Source: Mycobacterium sp.
Lineage (GTDB): Bacteria > Actinomycetota > Actinomycetes > Mycobacteriales > Mycobacteriaceae
Assembly (NCBI RefSeq): GCF_008709575.1
Contig: NZ_VYIK01000009.1
Span: 1-64,000, forward strand
Direction: 5' to 3'
DNA: 64,000 nucleotides
Part shown: positions 44,964 through 55,674 of the stretch, piece by piece
Layout of the letters: every line of letters starts with the position of its first letter
Position numbering within the stretch: the stretch's first letter is position 1
Notes under the pieces: generated by a model
Databases searched by the model: none
Told to the model about the DNA's origin: nothing
What the model saw: the letters and a program-made list of their open reading frames with translations, nothing else
Program-made: the position numbers and the translations under genes

Positions 44964-45601
44964 TGGCGCGTCAGCCTGGCTGGGCCATCCTGTCACCGAT
45001 CCTCGTCGATCGCGTTCTGGTCGGACTGTGCACGGCAGTGTGGCTGGTGCTGATCGGCATGAGCGCCGCTGCCGTGGTCGCGTTGATGGACTTGGACCGG
45101 GGGTTTCACGAAGGGCAGGGCAACGGGCACACCTCGTCGTTGCTCTACGGCATCATCGTCATTTCCGTACTGATCATCCTGGCGGCCATTCCGTTGCTGC
45201 TGCGCGCTCGCCGGATGACAGCCGAACGGTCGTCGGCGGGGGTGGCGGCACGCAGCGTGATCGGCCAGCCGGCCGGATTCGGATATCCGTCGGCCCGCGT
45301 GTTCGACCAGCCCGCTCAAATCGCCCACATCGAGCGGCCGGCCACGCTGCGGCCCGCATTGCCCGACGCCGAGGTGAACCGCGTCTGGTTACGCGGCATT
45401 GTTTTCCTGCTGGGCCCGCTGGGCCTGGCGTTGGTCGGGGTAGCTACGGCAACCTACTTGATGGCGACCGGGCATCAGGGCGCGGCGTGGGTCATGTACC
45501 TGATCTCCGGGCTTATCACGGTGGCTCTGCCGGTTATCGTGTGGCGCCACGGTCGGTGGCTTAAAAACATGCTGTCCCGACGACCGCAGCGGACGTTTTA
45601 A
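44963..45601 (+). CDS. DUF2561 membrane protein
   Basis: 212 residues with four predicted helices: about 18-42 (VGLCTAVWLVLIGMSAAAVV), 62-82, 147-167 and 174-193. A loop with SVIGQPAGFGYPSARVFDQP lies in the middle. ATG 44963 overlaps the mmpS3 stop, so it is translationally coupled. It corresponds from memory to Rv2197c, unknown function; its place among aa3 oxidase genes hints at a role near the respiratory chain, an inference from context only. It converges on qcrB (34-base gap). Confidence 0.85.
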   Translation: MARQPGWAILSPILVDRVLVGLCTAVWLVLIGMSAAAVVALMDLDRGFHEGQGNGHTSSLLYGIIVISVLIILAAIPLLLRARRMTAERSSAGVAARSVIGQPAGFGYPSARVFDQPAQIAHIERPATLRPALPDAEVNRVWLRGIVFLLGPLGLALVGVATATYLMATGHQGAAWVMYLISGLITVALPVIVWRHGRWLKNMLSRRPQRTF

Positions 45602-45635
45602 CCGTCGCGCTGCACTCGGCGCCGCGGGCGCGGAC

Positions 45636-47309
45636 TCAGCGATCGGGCAGGTATTCGCCGTCGGTCGAACCGTTGCTGTCCTGACGCTCCCGCAGCGCAG
45701 TCAGAGCACGTTGTTCGCTGGCGTGCGCCGCCTCGCGCAGTGCCGCGTCTTCTGACACCGGATCGGCGCGCAGCAGGCTGCCGCTGCCCGGAGAACCGGC
45801 CGAGCCGAGTTTGTTCATCCGCTTGGGCACCGGGGCGCCCTGGTACTCGAGCGGCAGCGGGTGGCCGTGCTCGTCGACCGGACCGAGCGGTTGATGCAGC
45901 TCGATGTAGGCGCCATGGGGCAACCGCTTGATGATGCCGGTTTCGATGCCGTGCTCGAGCACCTCACGGTCGCTGCGCTGCAGCCCGATGCACCACCGAT
46001 ACGTGACGAAGTAGACGATCGGCGGCACCACCACCATGCCGATGCGCCCGATCCAGGTGGTCGCGTTGAGCGAGATGTGGAATTTGTAGGCGATGATGTC
46101 GTTCATTGCCGACAGCGTGAGCACCATGTAGAACCCGATCGCCATCGCACCGATTGCTGTGCGCACCGGGACGTCACGCGGCCGCTGCAGTAGGTTGTGG
46201 TGGGCGGAGTCGCCGCTGAATCGCTTCTCCAGGAACGGATAGACGATCAGCAGAACGAAGACCAGTCCCATGATCAGCGCCACCCAGACCGGGGCGGGAA
46301 TCGTGTGATGGCCCGGGTAGAACTCCCAATCCGGCCAGATGCGAGCCAGGCCCTCGGTCCACATCATGTAAAAGTCCGGCTGTGAGCCCGCCGAGACCTG
46401 GGACGGCTTGTACGGCCCCAAGTTCCAGATCGGGTTGATCTGCAGCAGGCCACCCATCAGGCCCAGAATCGCGGTGGTCAGCGCGAAGAAGGCGCCGGAC
46501 TTCACGGCGAACACCGGCATCACCCGCACGCCGACCACGTTGTGCTCGGTGCGGCCCGGTCCGGGGAACTGGGTGTGTTTCTGGAACCATACCAGCGCCA
46601 GATGCACCCCGATGAGCGCCAGGATGATCCCCGGTATCAGCAAGATGTGCAGCGAGTACATGCGCGGCACGATGTAACCCGCGGTGTCGCAGGTATATCC
46701 CACGCCCCCGCAGGGGAAATCGCCGCCGAACAGCGCCCAGTGCAGCCAGGTCCCGATCACCGGCATTCCCAAAGTGATCGACGACAGCGCCGCGCGCAGC
46801 CCGATCCCCGACAGCAGGTCGTCGGGCAGCGAGTAGCCGAAGTAGCCCTCGAACATCGCCAGTATCAGCAGGATGGAGCCGATGACCCAATTGGCCTCAC
46901 GGGGCCGGCGGAACGCGCCGGTGAAGAAGATTCGCGCCAAGTGGACCATGATCGCGGCGGCGAACATCAGCGCCGCCCAGTGGTGGACTTGGCGCACGAA
47001 CAGGCCGCCGCGCACCTCGAACGAGATGTCGAGCGCCGATTGATAGGCCTTCGACATCTCCACACCGCGTAACGGCTGGTAGGCGCCGTTGTAAGTGACC
47101 TCGTTCATCGACGGATCGAAGAACAGGGTCAAATACACACCGGTGATCAGCAGCACGACGAAGCTGTACAGCGCGATCTCGCCGAGCAGAAACGACCAGT
47201 GGGTCGGGAAGACCTTGTTGAGTTGTCGCCGCACGGCTGCCGCAGGGTGATAGCGGATGTCGATGTCGTGTGCTTGGCGAGCCAGGATATCGCCGATGTG
47301 CAGACTCAT
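45636..47309 (-). CDS. qcrB: Cytochrome bcc complex cytochrome b subunit
   Basis: 557 residues. Haem-ligand histidines are in helix B ([14 protein letters not shown]) and helix D ([16 protein letters not shown]). Other blocks are [30 protein letters not shown] and the Qo-site region. Unusual: after ALFGGDFP, where mycobacterial and streptomycete proteins I recall read directly GxxxIPR, this one has [17 protein letters not shown], about ten extra residues with two cysteines (residues 200 and 207). Thr318 in MMWTEG corresponds to Thr313, the telacebec-resistance position of M. tuberculosis, and is unchanged. ATG 47309 overlaps the qcrA stop (ATGA). Target of quinol oxidation in the III2-IV2 supercomplex. 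Confidence 0.95.
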   Translation of the reverse strand: MSLHIGDILARQAHDIDIRYHPAAAVRRQLNKVFPTHWSFLLGEIALYSFVVLLITGVYLTLFFDPSMNEVTYNGAYQPLRGVEMSKAYQSALDISFEVRGGLFVRQVHHWAALMFAAAIMVHLARIFFTGAFRRPREANWVIGSILLILAMFEGYFGYSLPDDLLSGIGLRAALSSITLGMPVIGTWLHWALFGGDFPCGGVGYTCDTAGYIVPRMYSLHILLIPGIILALIGVHLALVWFQKHTQFPGPGRTEHNVVGVRVMPVFAVKSGAFFALTTAILGLMGGLLQINPIWNLGPYKPSQVSAGSQPDFYMMWTEGLARIWPDWEFYPGHHTIPAPVWVALIMGLVFVLLIVYPFLEKRFSGDSAHHNLLQRPRDVPVRTAIGAMAIGFYMVLTLSAMNDIIAYKFHISLNATTWIGRIGMVVVPPIVYFVTYRWCIGLQRSDREVLEHGIETGIIKRLPHGAYIELHQPLGPVDEHGHPLPLEYQGAPVPKRMNKLGSAGSPGSGSLLRADPVSEDAALREAAHASEQRALTALRERQDSNGSTDGEYLPDR

Positions 47310-48487
47310 GACGTGCGCTCCCAGAATGCCGGTCCGACAGGTTCGATGAAGTTACCGTTGGCGACCAGATACCCTTCGCTGTCGATGGTGATCGGCAGCT
47401 GGGCCAATGCTCGTGCGGCCGGGCCAAAGATAGGCTTGGCGTAGACCAACGCGTCAAATTGCGATTGGTGGCACGGGCACAGGATTCGGTAAGACTGCTG
47501 TTCGAAAAGCGATGGCGGGCAGCCCAAATGCGAACACACCTTGGTGTAGGCGAACAGATCACCGAAGTTGAAGCTCTCCTGGCCCTTGCGCTTGACTACG
47601 CGGTGCATGTCGTTGGGCCGAATGCGGATGAGCATGACCGGGTTACGCACACCTTGCATGATTTCCCGATGCTTTTGCCGGGATTCCTCGGTGGTGCCGT
47701 CGCCGTCGGACTCCCGCCAGGGAAACACGGTCTCCATCCCGCCGGCGTCGATGTCTTCCGGGCGCATTTTGATCAACGGGGCCCCCACGTGTGATCCGGT
47801 GGCACGCGCCAGATAGATCGTTTCGCCTTCGTAGCGCGGTGTCCAACCCGAGGTCCACAGCACAGCCGTCTTGCCCTTGGAGGTCTGCACCACCGGTTTC
47901 CACGGATTTTTGATAAGTCCCCCGATAAACGCGACTAGCGTGCCGAGGCCGAACGTTCCCAGGGCCAGGCCCAGCGAAGCCCCGATGATCTTGCGGCGCC
48001 GCAATGTCGAGCCTTCGAAGGCATCCGTCAGGTTGGCCACGGCAGTCTTGCGGTCTATCTCAGGGGAGCCGGAGCCGGCGCCGTCGTGGCGTTCCTGGAT
48101 CGAAATCTCTTCCGGAAGGAACTTTTTCTGGAACAGCACTGCGCCTACGGCGATGCACAGGATGGACAATCCGAAGGTGAGCCCGTAGAGCGGGGTGGTC
48201 AGCGAATACATGATGCTGCCTTTGGCGCCGGTCGGCTTGTACTCCCAGGGCCAGAACACGAAAACGAGCAACAGCGCCAGCCCGAAACCGCCGCCCAGCA
48301 AAAACCACGTCGCGACCCGGCGTTCGGCGCGTGCTTCGGCTCTGGTGCCTTCGACCTGCCAGCGGGGCTCTTTGAAGACGGTCTCGACGCCGTCGAGCCG
48401 ACCGCCGAGGGCCACCAACTCCTCGCGTGACATCGCGTTGAGCTCGGTCTCGGTAGGTGCATCGCCCCTGTGTGCCCCGTCGTTCAC
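47306..48487 (-). CDS. qcrA: Rieske iron-sulfur subunit of the bcc complex
   Basis: 393 residues. Three N-terminal transmembrane helices (about 62-80, 95-115, 165-190), the actinobacterial arrangement, anchor a periplasmic Rieske domain. The [2Fe-2S] ligands are in CSHLGC (from Cys318) and CPCHQS, with the flanking disulfide cysteines. It takes one electron from quinol at the Qo site and passes it to QcrC. The GTG start at 48487 overlaps the qcrC stop (GTGA). A much longer open frame upstream in the same frame is antisense-like shadow within qcrC and is not used. Confidence 0.94.
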   Translation of the reverse strand: MNDGAHRGDAPTETELNAMSREELVALGGRLDGVETVFKEPRWQVEGTRAEARAERRVATWFLLGGGFGLALLLVFVFWPWEYKPTGAKGSIMYSLTTPLYGLTFGLSILCIAVGAVLFQKKFLPEEISIQERHDGAGSGSPEIDRKTAVANLTDAFEGSTLRRRKIIGASLGLALGTFGLGTLVAFIGGLIKNPWKPVVQTSKGKTAVLWTSGWTPRYEGETIYLARATGSHVGAPLIKMRPEDIDAGGMETVFPWRESDGDGTTEESRQKHREIMQGVRNPVMLIRIRPNDMHRVVKRKGQESFNFGDLFAYTKVCSHLGCPPSLFEQQSYRILCPCHQSQFDALVYAKPIFGPAARALAQLPITIDSEGYLVANGNFIEPVGPAFWERTS

Positions 48488-49356
48488 GCTCGTGCCCCAA
48501 TCCACAACGCCACGCCGATAACGGCGACCATTCCGATGATCCAGATGACCATGCCCTCGGAGGCGGGTCCGAAGCCGCCCAGCCCGTAGCCCCCCGGCTG
48601 ACGTTCCTCGGTCACGGTTTTCACGTAGGCAATGATGTCTTTCTTCTCCTCCAGGGAGATCTGCCGGTTGGAGAACTTCGGCATGTTTTCCGGACCGGTC
48701 AGCATCGCGGTGAGAATCTGCTGCTCCTCGGCACCGCCGAGCTTCGGTGCGTAGGCACCCGAGGACAGCGCCCCACCCTTGCCGGTGAAGTTGTGACACG
48801 ACGAGCAGTTGAGTCGGAACAGATCGCCGCCGCGGCCTACGTCGTTGCCGCGCAAGGATTTCTGGGCGAGGCTGCCGTCGGGGTTGCGGACCAGGGTGGG
48901 GCCGCCCCCGAAGGCTTGTACGTAGGCGCCCAGTGCGTCGATCTGTGCCGCGTCGAAAACCGGAGGTTTCGAGGGAGCTTGCGCCTCGCCGTCCATGGCG
49001 GGCATCCGGCCGGTGGACACCTGGAAGTAGACGGCCGCCTCTCCGACGCCGATCAGGCTCGGGCCGCGGTCGTGCACACCCTGCAGGTTGGCGCCGTGAC
49101 AGGTCACGCAAGCGGTGTCGAACAACTCTTTGCCGGTGCGCAACAGCGCCGACGACGACTGGTCGGCGACCGCCACCTGCGGGGCCGGGGTCAGCACGGC
49201 CGCCAGCCCACCGGCTATGCCCAGCCCCGCCGACAGCAGCAATCCCGCCGACAACCGCCGGCGCAGCCGCCGCCGGGCAACGCCGCTGGTGGGCAACCAC
49301 CGAGTCATTAACCGAGTCTTCAACCGAACGCTCCTGTTCGTCGGGCGGGGGGTCAT
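48484..49356 (-). CDS. qcrC: Diheme cytochrome c subunit of the bcc complex
   Basis: 290 residues. An N-terminal basic region and hydrophobic segment (about 36-56) form the signal/anchor, and two c-type haem sites follow, CVTCH at 83-87 and CSSCH at 184-188, with methionine ligands in GRMPAM and ENMPKF. A C-terminal transmembrane helix is at 266-288. It carries electrons directly from the Rieske protein to CuA of CtaC, replacing soluble cytochrome c. ATG 49356 overlaps the ctaE stop (ATGA), which supports this start over internal GTG/ATG codons. Confidence 0.95.
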   Translation of the reverse strand: MTPRPTNRSVRLKTRLMTRWLPTSGVARRRLRRRLSAGLLLSAGLGIAGGLAAVLTPAPQVAVADQSSSALLRTGKELFDTACVTCHGANLQGVHDRGPSLIGVGEAAVYFQVSTGRMPAMDGEAQAPSKPPVFDAAQIDALGAYVQAFGGGPTLVRNPDGSLAQKSLRGNDVGRGGDLFRLNCSSCHNFTGKGGALSSGAYAPKLGGAEEQQILTAMLTGPENMPKFSNRQISLEEKKDIIAYVKTVTEERQPGGYGLGGFGPASEGMVIWIIGMVAVIGVALWIGARA

Positions 49357-49964
49357 CGGATGAAATAGATCGTGGCGAACAGCGCGATCCAGACGATGTC
49401 GACGAAGTGCCAGTAGTAGGAGACCACGATCGACGCGGTCGCTTGCGCGGGGGTGAACTTGCTCATCGTGGTGCGCACGATCAGGAAGATGAACGCGATC
49501 AATCCGCCCGTGACGTGGAGTCCGTGAAAGCCGGTGGTCAGATAGAACACCGTGCCGTAGGCGCTGCCCGGGATCGTGGTCCCGTGATCGATCAGGTGGT
49601 GGTACTCGTAGAGCTGTCCGATGATGAAGAACAAGCCCATGGCAAAAGTCAGGGCGTACCAGCGGCGCAGCCCGAACACATCGCCGCGCTCCGCGGCGAA
49701 CACTCCCATCTGGCAGGTAAACGACGACGCGATCAGCACCAGCGTCACCGGGACAGCTTGGTACAGGTTCAGATGGGTGGGTTCGGGTGGCCAGTCGCCG
49801 CCGGCCAGAGCCCGCGCAGTGAAGTACATCGCGAACAGCCCGGCGAAGAACATGAGTTCGCTGGACAGCCAGACGATGGTACCGACGCTGACCATGTTGG
49901 GCCGGTTGAGCGAGTGCACTCGCGAGGTGATAGCAGTACCCGAAGACCCTACGGCGCTCGTCAC
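49353..49964 (-). CDS. ctaE: Cytochrome aa3 oxidase subunit III
   Basis: 203 residues, the length I recall for M. tuberculosis, with GTG 49964 as start ([15 protein letters not shown]). Five helices include [66 protein letters not shown] and [15 protein letters not shown], all conserved in subunit III. It is the first gene of ctaE-qcrC-qcrA-qcrB, all joined by 4-base overlaps. The divergent trpD starts 97 bases away. Confidence 0.95.
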   Translation of the reverse strand: MTSAVGSSGTAITSRVHSLNRPNMVSVGTIVWLSSELMFFAGLFAMYFTARALAGGDWPPEPTHLNLYQAVPVTLVLIASSFTCQMGVFAAERGDVFGLRRWYALTFAMGLFFIIGQLYEYHHLIDHGTTIPGSAYGTVFYLTTGFHGLHVTGGLIAFIFLIVRTTMSKFTPAQATASIVVSYYWHFVDIVWIALFATIYFIR

Positions 49965-50060
49965 GCCACTAAGTATGACGCTTTGTAGTTGTCGAACTCC
50001 AGCCGGGGCGGTATTTGGCAGGTGGGGACACCCGGGTAGCGGCCGTGGGACCATCAGCGG

Positions 50061-51146
50061 ATGGCGAACTCACCGGCCGCCCCCGCCGATCGGACCCCTG
50101 CGACACCGACCTGGCCGCGGGTGCTGGCGGACCTGACGGCCGGGCGGAACCTGGCGCGCGGACAAGCCGGCTGGGCCATGGAGCAGATCATGACCGGGGT
50201 CGCGACACCGGCCCAGATCGCGGCTTTCGCGGTGGCATTGACGATGAAGGTCCCCACCGCGGCGGAGGTCGGCGAGCTGGCCGAGACGATGCTGCGGCAC
50301 GCACGCCGGCTGCCTGCCGAGGTGATCGGCGCCGACACCGCGGACGTGGTGGGCACCGGCGGTGACGGGCTCAACACCGTCAACCTGTCCACGATGGCGG
50401 CGATCGTGGTGGCCGCCGCCGGCGTGCCGGTGGTCAAGCACGGCAACCGGGCAGCATCGTCGCTGGCCGGCGCCGCCGATGTGCTCGAGGCGCTCGGAGT
50501 GCGCATCGACCTGGAACCCGACCAAGTGGCACGCAGCGTTGCCGAGGTCGGGATCGGATTCTGCTTCGCGCCGCGGTTTCATCCCTCGTACCGGCACGCC
50601 GCAGCGGTGCGGCGCGAGATCGGTGTAGCGACCGTGTTCAATCTTCTCGGGCCGCTGACCAATCCCGGGGAGCCGCGGGCTGGCCTGGTCGGCTGCGCGT
50701 TTCCCGAGCTGGCCGAGGTGATGGCCGAAGCGTTCGCCGCCCGGCGCTCCAGTGTCTTGGTGGTGCACGGTGACGACGGGCTCGACGAGCTGACCACCAC
50801 CACGACCAGCACGATCTGGCGGGTGCAGGCCGGCACGGTGGACAGGCTGACGTTCGATCCCGCCGGGTTCGGGTTCGCCCGGGCCGGTCTCGAGGACCTG
50901 TTGGGCGGCGACGCGGCGAGCAACGCGGCGGCGGCGCGGTCGGTGCTGGCCGGGGCGACGGGGCCGGTCCGCGACGCCGTGGTGCTCAACGCCGCCGGCG
51001 CGCTGGTAGCCCATGCGGGGTTATCCAGCCGCGCCGAATGGCTGCCGGCGTGGGAAGACGGTCTGCGCCGCGCCGCCGACGCGATCGACAGCGGTGCGGC
51101 CGAACAGCTGCTCGCGAGGTGGGTGCGGTTCGGTCAACAGCTCTGA
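50061..51146 (+). CDS. trpD: Anthranilate phosphoribosyltransferase
   Basis: 361 residues. The second step of tryptophan synthesis: PRPP plus anthranilate gives phosphoribosyl-anthranilate. Conserved are the PRPP loop [57 protein letters not shown] and the late [14 protein letters not shown]. Start ATG 50061. As in M. tuberculosis, it stands apart from the other trp genes, next to ctaE. Its last 126 bases overlap the 3' end of the convergent exonuclease gene. Confidence 0.96.
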   Translation: MANSPAAPADRTPATPTWPRVLADLTAGRNLARGQAGWAMEQIMTGVATPAQIAAFAVALTMKVPTAAEVGELAETMLRHARRLPAEVIGADTADVVGTGGDGLNTVNLSTMAAIVVAAAGVPVVKHGNRAASSLAGAADVLEALGVRIDLEPDQVARSVAEVGIGFCFAPRFHPSYRHAAAVRREIGVATVFNLLGPLTNPGEPRAGLVGCAFPELAEVMAEAFAARRSSVLVVHGDDGLDELTTTTTSTIWRVQAGTVDRLTFDPAGFGFARAGLEDLLGGDAASNAAAARSVLAGATGPVRDAVVLNAAGALVAHAGLSSRAEWLPAWEDGLRRAADAIDSGAAEQLLARWVRFGQQL

Positions 51147-52925
51147 GCCGTCCGCCGACGGCCCCGGCACCTGCTCGGCGGCCCTCCGCGCCGAGCGTGC
51201 CGCCCCGGCCCACGCCGCCCACCGGCCGGCGCCGCGCAGCGGCGATACCCAGCCCGCGCCGTCGTCAGTCTCGGCACAGCGCACGACGCGTACGCCCGGG
51301 GTCGCGAGCCAGCGGGCGATCAGCGCGGTCTCCTCGACCAACGCCCCGCCCAGCGGTGCGGCCTCCGGCAGGACTACTTGTGCCCCCGCCCGCAGGGCAT
51401 CGACGACGGGCATCGGCGGAACGCCGCGGCCGGCGCTACCGGCCGCGGCGAGCCGGCCGTGCCGCACGACGGCGAGCTGCCAGCCGCCGCGTCCGTCCGG
51501 CGCGGCGGCCACCAGCTCGGGCAGCGCGGCCAGCGCCCGCAGGCGCTGGGACCGCCAGAGCATGTCGACCGCGGCCGCGGTGCGGTCGCGCAGCCGTGCG
51601 GCGGTCTCGTAGCGCTGCCGCTGCGCCAGCTCGGTGATCTGCTGGACCGCGGCGGCCAGCGCGCTGTCGTCGGTGCCATCGATCAACGCGGCCGCTTGCC
51701 GGGCCGTCGCGGCATACCGGGCGGCCGTCACACCGCGCTCCGCCGGACACGGCGAAATTTCGCGTGGCGGGCAGGCCGGCCCGTGCACAGCTGACCGGGC
51801 GAGCCGGGTGGTGCAGGTCCGCACCCCGGTGAACCGGGCGAGCAACGCCGCGGTGTCAGCGGCGTCGGCCCGGGAGCGAAACGGTCCGAGCGCACGCTGG
51901 TGCCGCGGCGCGCGCAGCACCGAGAACCGCGGGAACGCTTCGTCGGTCAACACCACCCACCACCACCGCTGCGGAAACCTCGACCGGCGGTTGTACGGCG
52001 GAGCGTGCGCGGCCAACAGTCGCAGTTCGCGCACGCCAGCTTCGAGTGCGTGCGCGCACTCGACGTGGTCGATGGTCTCGGCCAGCGCGACCATCTCATT
52101 GGTGCGGGGTCGCGGGTCGCTGCCGTTGAAGTACTGCGCGGCTCTGCGGCGCAAATCGGTCGCGGTGCCCACGTAGAGCACCTCACCGGCCGGCCCGCGG
52201 AACAGGTACACACCGGGCCGGCGGGGGAGCCGCTCGGCCAGCACGCGCTTACGGCGCTGGGCCGGCGAGACTCCGGGCAGATACGAGCGCAAATCCGCAT
52301 AGGTGTGGATGCCCTGGTTGCCGACCCGTTCGATCAGCGCGTGCAGCACATCGACGGTGGCGCGGGCATCATCGAGCGCCCGGTGGCTGGGCTCGTTGGC
52401 GAGGGCGAACAGCCGGGCGAGCGCGGCCAGCCGCACACTCGGGGCTTCGTCGCGGCTGAGTACACGGCGGGCCAGCCGGACCGTGCACAGCACCGGCGGG
52501 CGGGGCCAGGTGATTGCGCACTGCTGGGCCGCCGCTCGGAGGAACCCGATATCGAACGAGGCGTTATGGGCCACCAACACGGCGCCCCGGGCGAATTCCA
52601 GGAACATCGGCAGTACCACCCCGATGGTGGGGGCATGGCACACCATGGCGGTGGTGATGCCGGTGAGTCGCACGATCTGTGGCGGGATGCTGCGCTGGGG
52701 ATCCACCAGCGTCGCGAACTCGCCCAACACCAGCCCGCCGCGTACCTTGACCGCACCGATTTCTGTGATGGCGTCGGCGGGGGTTTCACCCATCGCGGTC
52801 GTGCGCCCGCCGGTGGTTTCCAGGTCGACGACGACGAAGGTGGTCTCGGCCAGCGGCAGGTCGTCGGCGCGTTCGGCGCGGTCGACGCCGGGCAGGCTCA
52901 GCTGCTCGGCGGCGGGCGCACCCAT
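51021..52925 (-). CDS. DEDDh exonuclease fused to a UvrC-like GIY-YIG module
   Basis: 634 residues. Residues about 28-195 form a DnaQ-like 3'-5' exonuclease: [11 protein letters not shown] (Exo I), [13 protein letters not shown] (Exo II), [10 protein letters not shown] (Exo III). A GIY-YIG nuclease module starts at about 235 ([20 protein letters not shown]), and a UvrC-like region with a UVR-type helix pair ([20 protein letters not shown]) lies at about 430-460. It corresponds from memory to Rv2191 (644 residues) and is assumed to act in DNA repair, possibly as a UvrC/Cho-like incision enzyme. The tail of about 40 residues is encoded antisense to trpD. ATG 52925 is chosen; GTG 52955 is possible. 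Confidence 0.88.
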   Translation of the reverse strand: MGAPAAEQLSLPGVDRAERADDLPLAETTFVVVDLETTGGRTTAMGETPADAITEIGAVKVRGGLVLGEFATLVDPQRSIPPQIVRLTGITTAMVCHAPTIGVVLPMFLEFARGAVLVAHNASFDIGFLRAAAQQCAITWPRPPVLCTVRLARRVLSRDEAPSVRLAALARLFALANEPSHRALDDARATVDVLHALIERVGNQGIHTYADLRSYLPGVSPAQRRKRVLAERLPRRPGVYLFRGPAGEVLYVGTATDLRRRAAQYFNGSDPRPRTNEMVALAETIDHVECAHALEAGVRELRLLAAHAPPYNRRSRFPQRWWWVVLTDEAFPRFSVLRAPRHQRALGPFRSRADAADTAALLARFTGVRTCTTRLARSAVHGPACPPREISPCPAERGVTAARYAATARQAAALIDGTDDSALAAAVQQITELAQRQRYETAARLRDRTAAAVDMLWRSQRLRALAALPELVAAAPDGRGGWQLAVVRHGRLAAAGSAGRGVPPMPVVDALRAGAQVVLPEAAPLGGALVEETALIARWLATPGVRVVRCAETDDGAGWVSPLRGAGRWAAWAGAARSARRAAEQVPGPSADGSELLTEPHPPREQLFGRTAVDRVGGAAQTVFPRRQPFGAAG

Positions 52926-53014
52926 GGCCCGGATGTTAGGCGGGGGCACCGACACTGTCGGCTGAGCGGCCGACGACACGCCGGCGGCTCGAGGCGGCGG
53001 AGCAGTGGTGAGCG

Positions 53015-53992
53015 TTACGGCACCAGCACGATCGAGCCGACGGTTTTGCGTCCCTGCAGGTCGCGGTGGGCCTGCGCGGCGTCGGACAGCTGATAGCGCG
53101 CGCTCACCGTCACGTTGATCGAACCGCCTTCGATCTCGTCGAACACTTCCCCGGCCCGCCACGCGAACTCCTGGGCGGTGCGCGTGAAGTGCACCACCGA
53201 GGGCCGGGTCAAGTACACCGAGCCGGCGGCGTTGAGTCGCTGCGGGTCCACCGGCGGAACCGGTCCGCTGGCCGCGCCGAACAACGCCAGCGTGCCCCGC
53301 ACGGCGAGGCTGGCCAGGCTGGCGTCGAAGGTGCTGGCGCCCACGCCGTCGTAGACCGCGGCCACCCCGGCGCCCCCGGTCACGTCGCGGATGCGTCGGC
53401 CGAAATCCGCGGGGTCCTCGCCGGGATAGTCCAGCACCTCGGTCGCGCCGGCCTGCCGGGACAGCTCGGCTTTGGCCGGCGTGGATACCGTCGTGATCAC
53501 CCGCGCGCCCAGGCTGGTGGCCCACTGGGTCAGGATCAGGCCCACCCCGCCGGCTCCGGCGTGCACCAGCACTGTGTCCCCGGCCTGCACCGGATAAACC
53601 GACTTGAGCAGGTACTGGGCGGTGATCCCCTTCAGCAGCGCCGCCGCCGCCACTTCGAAATCCACTCCCGCCGGCAACCGGGCAACCAACTCTGCCGGCG
53701 CCGTGCAGAATTCGGCATAGGCCCCCGACGCCGCCCCGGTCACCACCCGGTCGTCGGGGTGTAGCCCGGTCACGCCCTCGCCGACGGCGCTCACCGTGCC
53801 GGCCACTTCGATGCCCATGACGAACGGCAGGTCGCGCGGGTACTGGCCGGAGCGGAAATAGGTATCGATGAAATTGACCCCGATCGCTTCGGCCCGGATC
53901 AGCACCTGCCCCGCGGCCGGAGCCGGCCGCGGCAGCTCCACGTAGCGCAGGACTTCGGGGCCACCGGTTTCGGCGACTACGACGGCATGCAT
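53015..53992 (-). CDS. NADPH:quinone oxidoreductase (zinc-independent MDR family)
   Basis: 325 residues. GroES-like N-terminal part with [15 protein letters not shown] and [19 protein letters not shown]; Rossmann part with [18 protein letters not shown] at about 145-162. No zinc-ligand cysteines are in the usual places, as expected for QOR-type enzymes that reduce quinones or enones with NADPH. ATG 53992 starts [15 protein letters not shown]. It corresponds from memory to Rv1454c (qor). It is the first gene after the synteny junction and is divergent from the next gene by 26 bases. Confidence 0.9.
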   Translation of the reverse strand: MHAVVVAETGGPEVLRYVELPRPAPAAGQVLIRAEAIGVNFIDTYFRSGQYPRDLPFVMGIEVAGTVSAVGEGVTGLHPDDRVVTGAASGAYAEFCTAPAELVARLPAGVDFEVAAAALLKGITAQYLLKSVYPVQAGDTVLVHAGAGGVGLILTQWATSLGARVITTVSTPAKAELSRQAGATEVLDYPGEDPADFGRRIRDVTGGAGVAAVYDGVGASTFDASLASLAVRGTLALFGAASGPVPPVDPQRLNAAGSVYLTRPSVVHFTRTAQEFAWRAGEVFDEIEGGSINVTVSARYQLSDAAQAHRDLQGRKTVGSIVLVP

Positions 53993-54018
53993 GGCGACTA
54001 TCATCCCGTGGGGTGCCC

Positions 54019-54687
54019 ATGACGCTGGCCCGGCCCGACATTCGTCATCCGCGGATCGTGCTGGCCGGGCAATCCGGCGCGGCGCCCGCCGACGACGCGG
54101 GACTACTCGCCGCGTTGCGCCGGCGCGGGTTGCCCGCGCACTGGCTGGCATGGGACGACCTGGCCACCTTGCGCGCGGATCTGGTGATCGTGCGCGCGGC
54201 CGGTGCCGACCGGTCAGGCCAGTTCTTGGCCTGGACCAAACGGGTGCGCCACCTGCTCAACACTGCCGACGTCCTCGCGTGGAACACCGACCGCCGCTAC
54301 CTGTTGGACCTGCAGCAGGCCGGGGTGCCGACCACTGCGGCCACGGCGGATGCGACGACGGCACTGGTGTTCCTCGGTGGTGCGCAGTCGCACGCGTTCA
54401 CCCCGCAGACATCGGTGGAACCCGACTTCCAACTATGGGACATCGGTCGGGCCGCCCTGCGTGCCGCCGCCGAGCGCCTCGGCTTTGGGGTCGATCGGCT
54501 GCTGTATGCCCGCGCCGACGTCACCGATGATGCGCGGTTGGTCGGGCTGGACCTGGTGGCGCCGATACTGGGCTGGGGGCAGCTCGATGCCGCGTCGCGC
54601 GAGATCGCCGAACGGCAATTCGCGGTGTGCGTCGAATCAGCTTTGGAGCGGCTGGGGTTCGGTCCGTTCTCGCATCGACGCCCATAG
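54019..54687 (+). CDS. ATP-grasp-like protein, apparently lacking the catalytic core
   Basis: 222 residues (ATG 54019; GTG 54013 possible). The N-terminal third resembles the pre-ATP-grasp domain of RimK/glutathione-synthetase-like proteins ([38 protein letters not shown]). The C-terminal third resembles the end of the same proteins ([27 protein letters not shown]). Between VPTTAATAD and [10 protein letters not shown] only a few residues remain where the lysine-bearing ATP-binding strands should be, and the usual ExELIEP metal block reads GLDLVAP. It is probably catalytically dead or shortened. It corresponds from memory to Rv1455. Its last 51 bases overlap the end of ctaA. Confidence 0.7.
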   Translation: MTLARPDIRHPRIVLAGQSGAAPADDAGLLAALRRRGLPAHWLAWDDLATLRADLVIVRAAGADRSGQFLAWTKRVRHLLNTADVLAWNTDRRYLLDLQQAGVPTTAATADATTALVFLGGAQSHAFTPQTSVEPDFQLWDIGRAALRAAAERLGFGVDRLLYARADVTDDARLVGLDLVAPILGWGQLDAASREIAERQFAVCVESALERLGFGPFSHRRP

Positions 54688-55611
54688 CGCTGCCGTGGCC
54701 GCGGTGCACAGGACCGCACCGCCCACGTGCACGGCCACCAGGGCCGGAGGAACCCCGGTGAAGAACTGGACGGTGCCGACCACACCCTGCCCGGCCACCA
54801 GCACGACCAGCACGGCCAGTCTCAGCAGCACCGGCCTGGGGGCCGCCACGGCCAGCAGCCCGAACCCGAGCCCGACCAGTAGCGCCAGGTAGGTCGCCAT
54901 CAGCGACGAGTGCAGGTGCGCCAGCGTGGTGATCTCGATCGTCAATCGCGGCACCGTCCGCACCGGGCTGGTGTCTCCGGCGTGCGGGCCCGCGGCGGTG
55001 ACCAGTGTCCCGGTCACCAGCACCGCAGCCAGTGTCAGCGCGCTCAGCAGCGTGAGGCGGCGCAGCGGGGCGGCCACCAGGTCGCGGATGACGCCGTTGT
55101 CGGGTTCGCCGATCTTGACGTAGAGCAGCACCGCAAGCCACACCATCGTCATCGACGTCAGCAGGTGGATGGCCACCGTCCACCACAGCAGCCCGGTGCG
55201 CACGGTGATCCCGCCGATCACCGCCTGCAGCACGGTCGAGGCGGGCATCAGCCAGGCGTAGACCAGGACTTCCGTGCGGCGCCGGGCCCGGGTGACGGCG
55301 AGCACCGCTGCCGCGGCGGCAATGACCACGGCGACCGTGATCAATCGGTTGCCGAACTCGACGGCCTGGTGGATGAGCGGCACCTCGGCGACCGTCACCG
55401 GGGTGAAGCTGCCCGGGAAGCATTGCGGCCAGGTCGGGCAGCCCAGTCCCGACGCGGTGACGCGGACGACCGCGCCGGTGACGGCGATCCCGCCCTGGGT
55501 CACCACGACGATCGCGCCGATGATGCGCTGGGCTCGCACACCGGGCACCGGCAGCAGGTCCACCAGCCGCCGCAGGAACCGTCCAGTGAGCACCGCCCGA
55601 TCGTAAGGCAC
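54637..55611 (-). CDS. ctaA: Heme A synthase
   Basis: About 324 residues, eight hydrophobic helices in two four-helix halves. Haem-ligand histidines occur in VPLIHQAVEFGNR, TVAIHLLTSM, LAHLHSSLM and LVAVHVGGAV. The conserved cysteine loop GLGCPTWPQCFPGSF lies between helices 1 and 2. It oxidises haem O to haem A, the cofactor of the aa3 oxidase encoded elsewhere in the window. GTG 55611 is used; TTG 55617 and an internal GTG are alternatives. It corresponds from memory to Rv1456c. Confidence 0.92.
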   Translation of the reverse strand: MPYDRAVLTGRFLRRLVDLLPVPGVRAQRIIGAIVVVTQGGIAVTGAVVRVTASGLGCPTWPQCFPGSFTPVTVAEVPLIHQAVEFGNRLITVAVVIAAAAAVLAVTRARRRTEVLVYAWLMPASTVLQAVIGGITVRTGLLWWTVAIHLLTSMTMVWLAVLLYVKIGEPDNGVIRDLVAAPLRRLTLLSALTLAAVLVTGTLVTAAGPHAGDTSPVRTVPRLTIEITTLAHLHSSLMATYLALLVGLGFGLLAVAAPRPVLLRLAVLVVLVAGQGVVGTVQFFTGVPPALVAVHVGGAVLCTAATAALWASMRERTEPQPLQS

Positions 55612-55674
55612 GGTCAACTACGCCCTGTCGTAGATGGCGTCGTGGCCGGGAAGCCGACGCTATAGCGGTTGCGA

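Noticed and set aside
48488..49300. Upstream extension of the QcrA reading frame
   Set aside because: It lies within qcrC in another frame and has no family sequence; the GTGA overlap at 48484-48487 fixes the qcrA start.
52926..54041. N-terminal extension of the exonuclease gene by 372 codons
   Set aside because: It is antisense to part of the sense frame of the oxidoreductase region and shows no domain; the exonuclease fold starts right after 52925.
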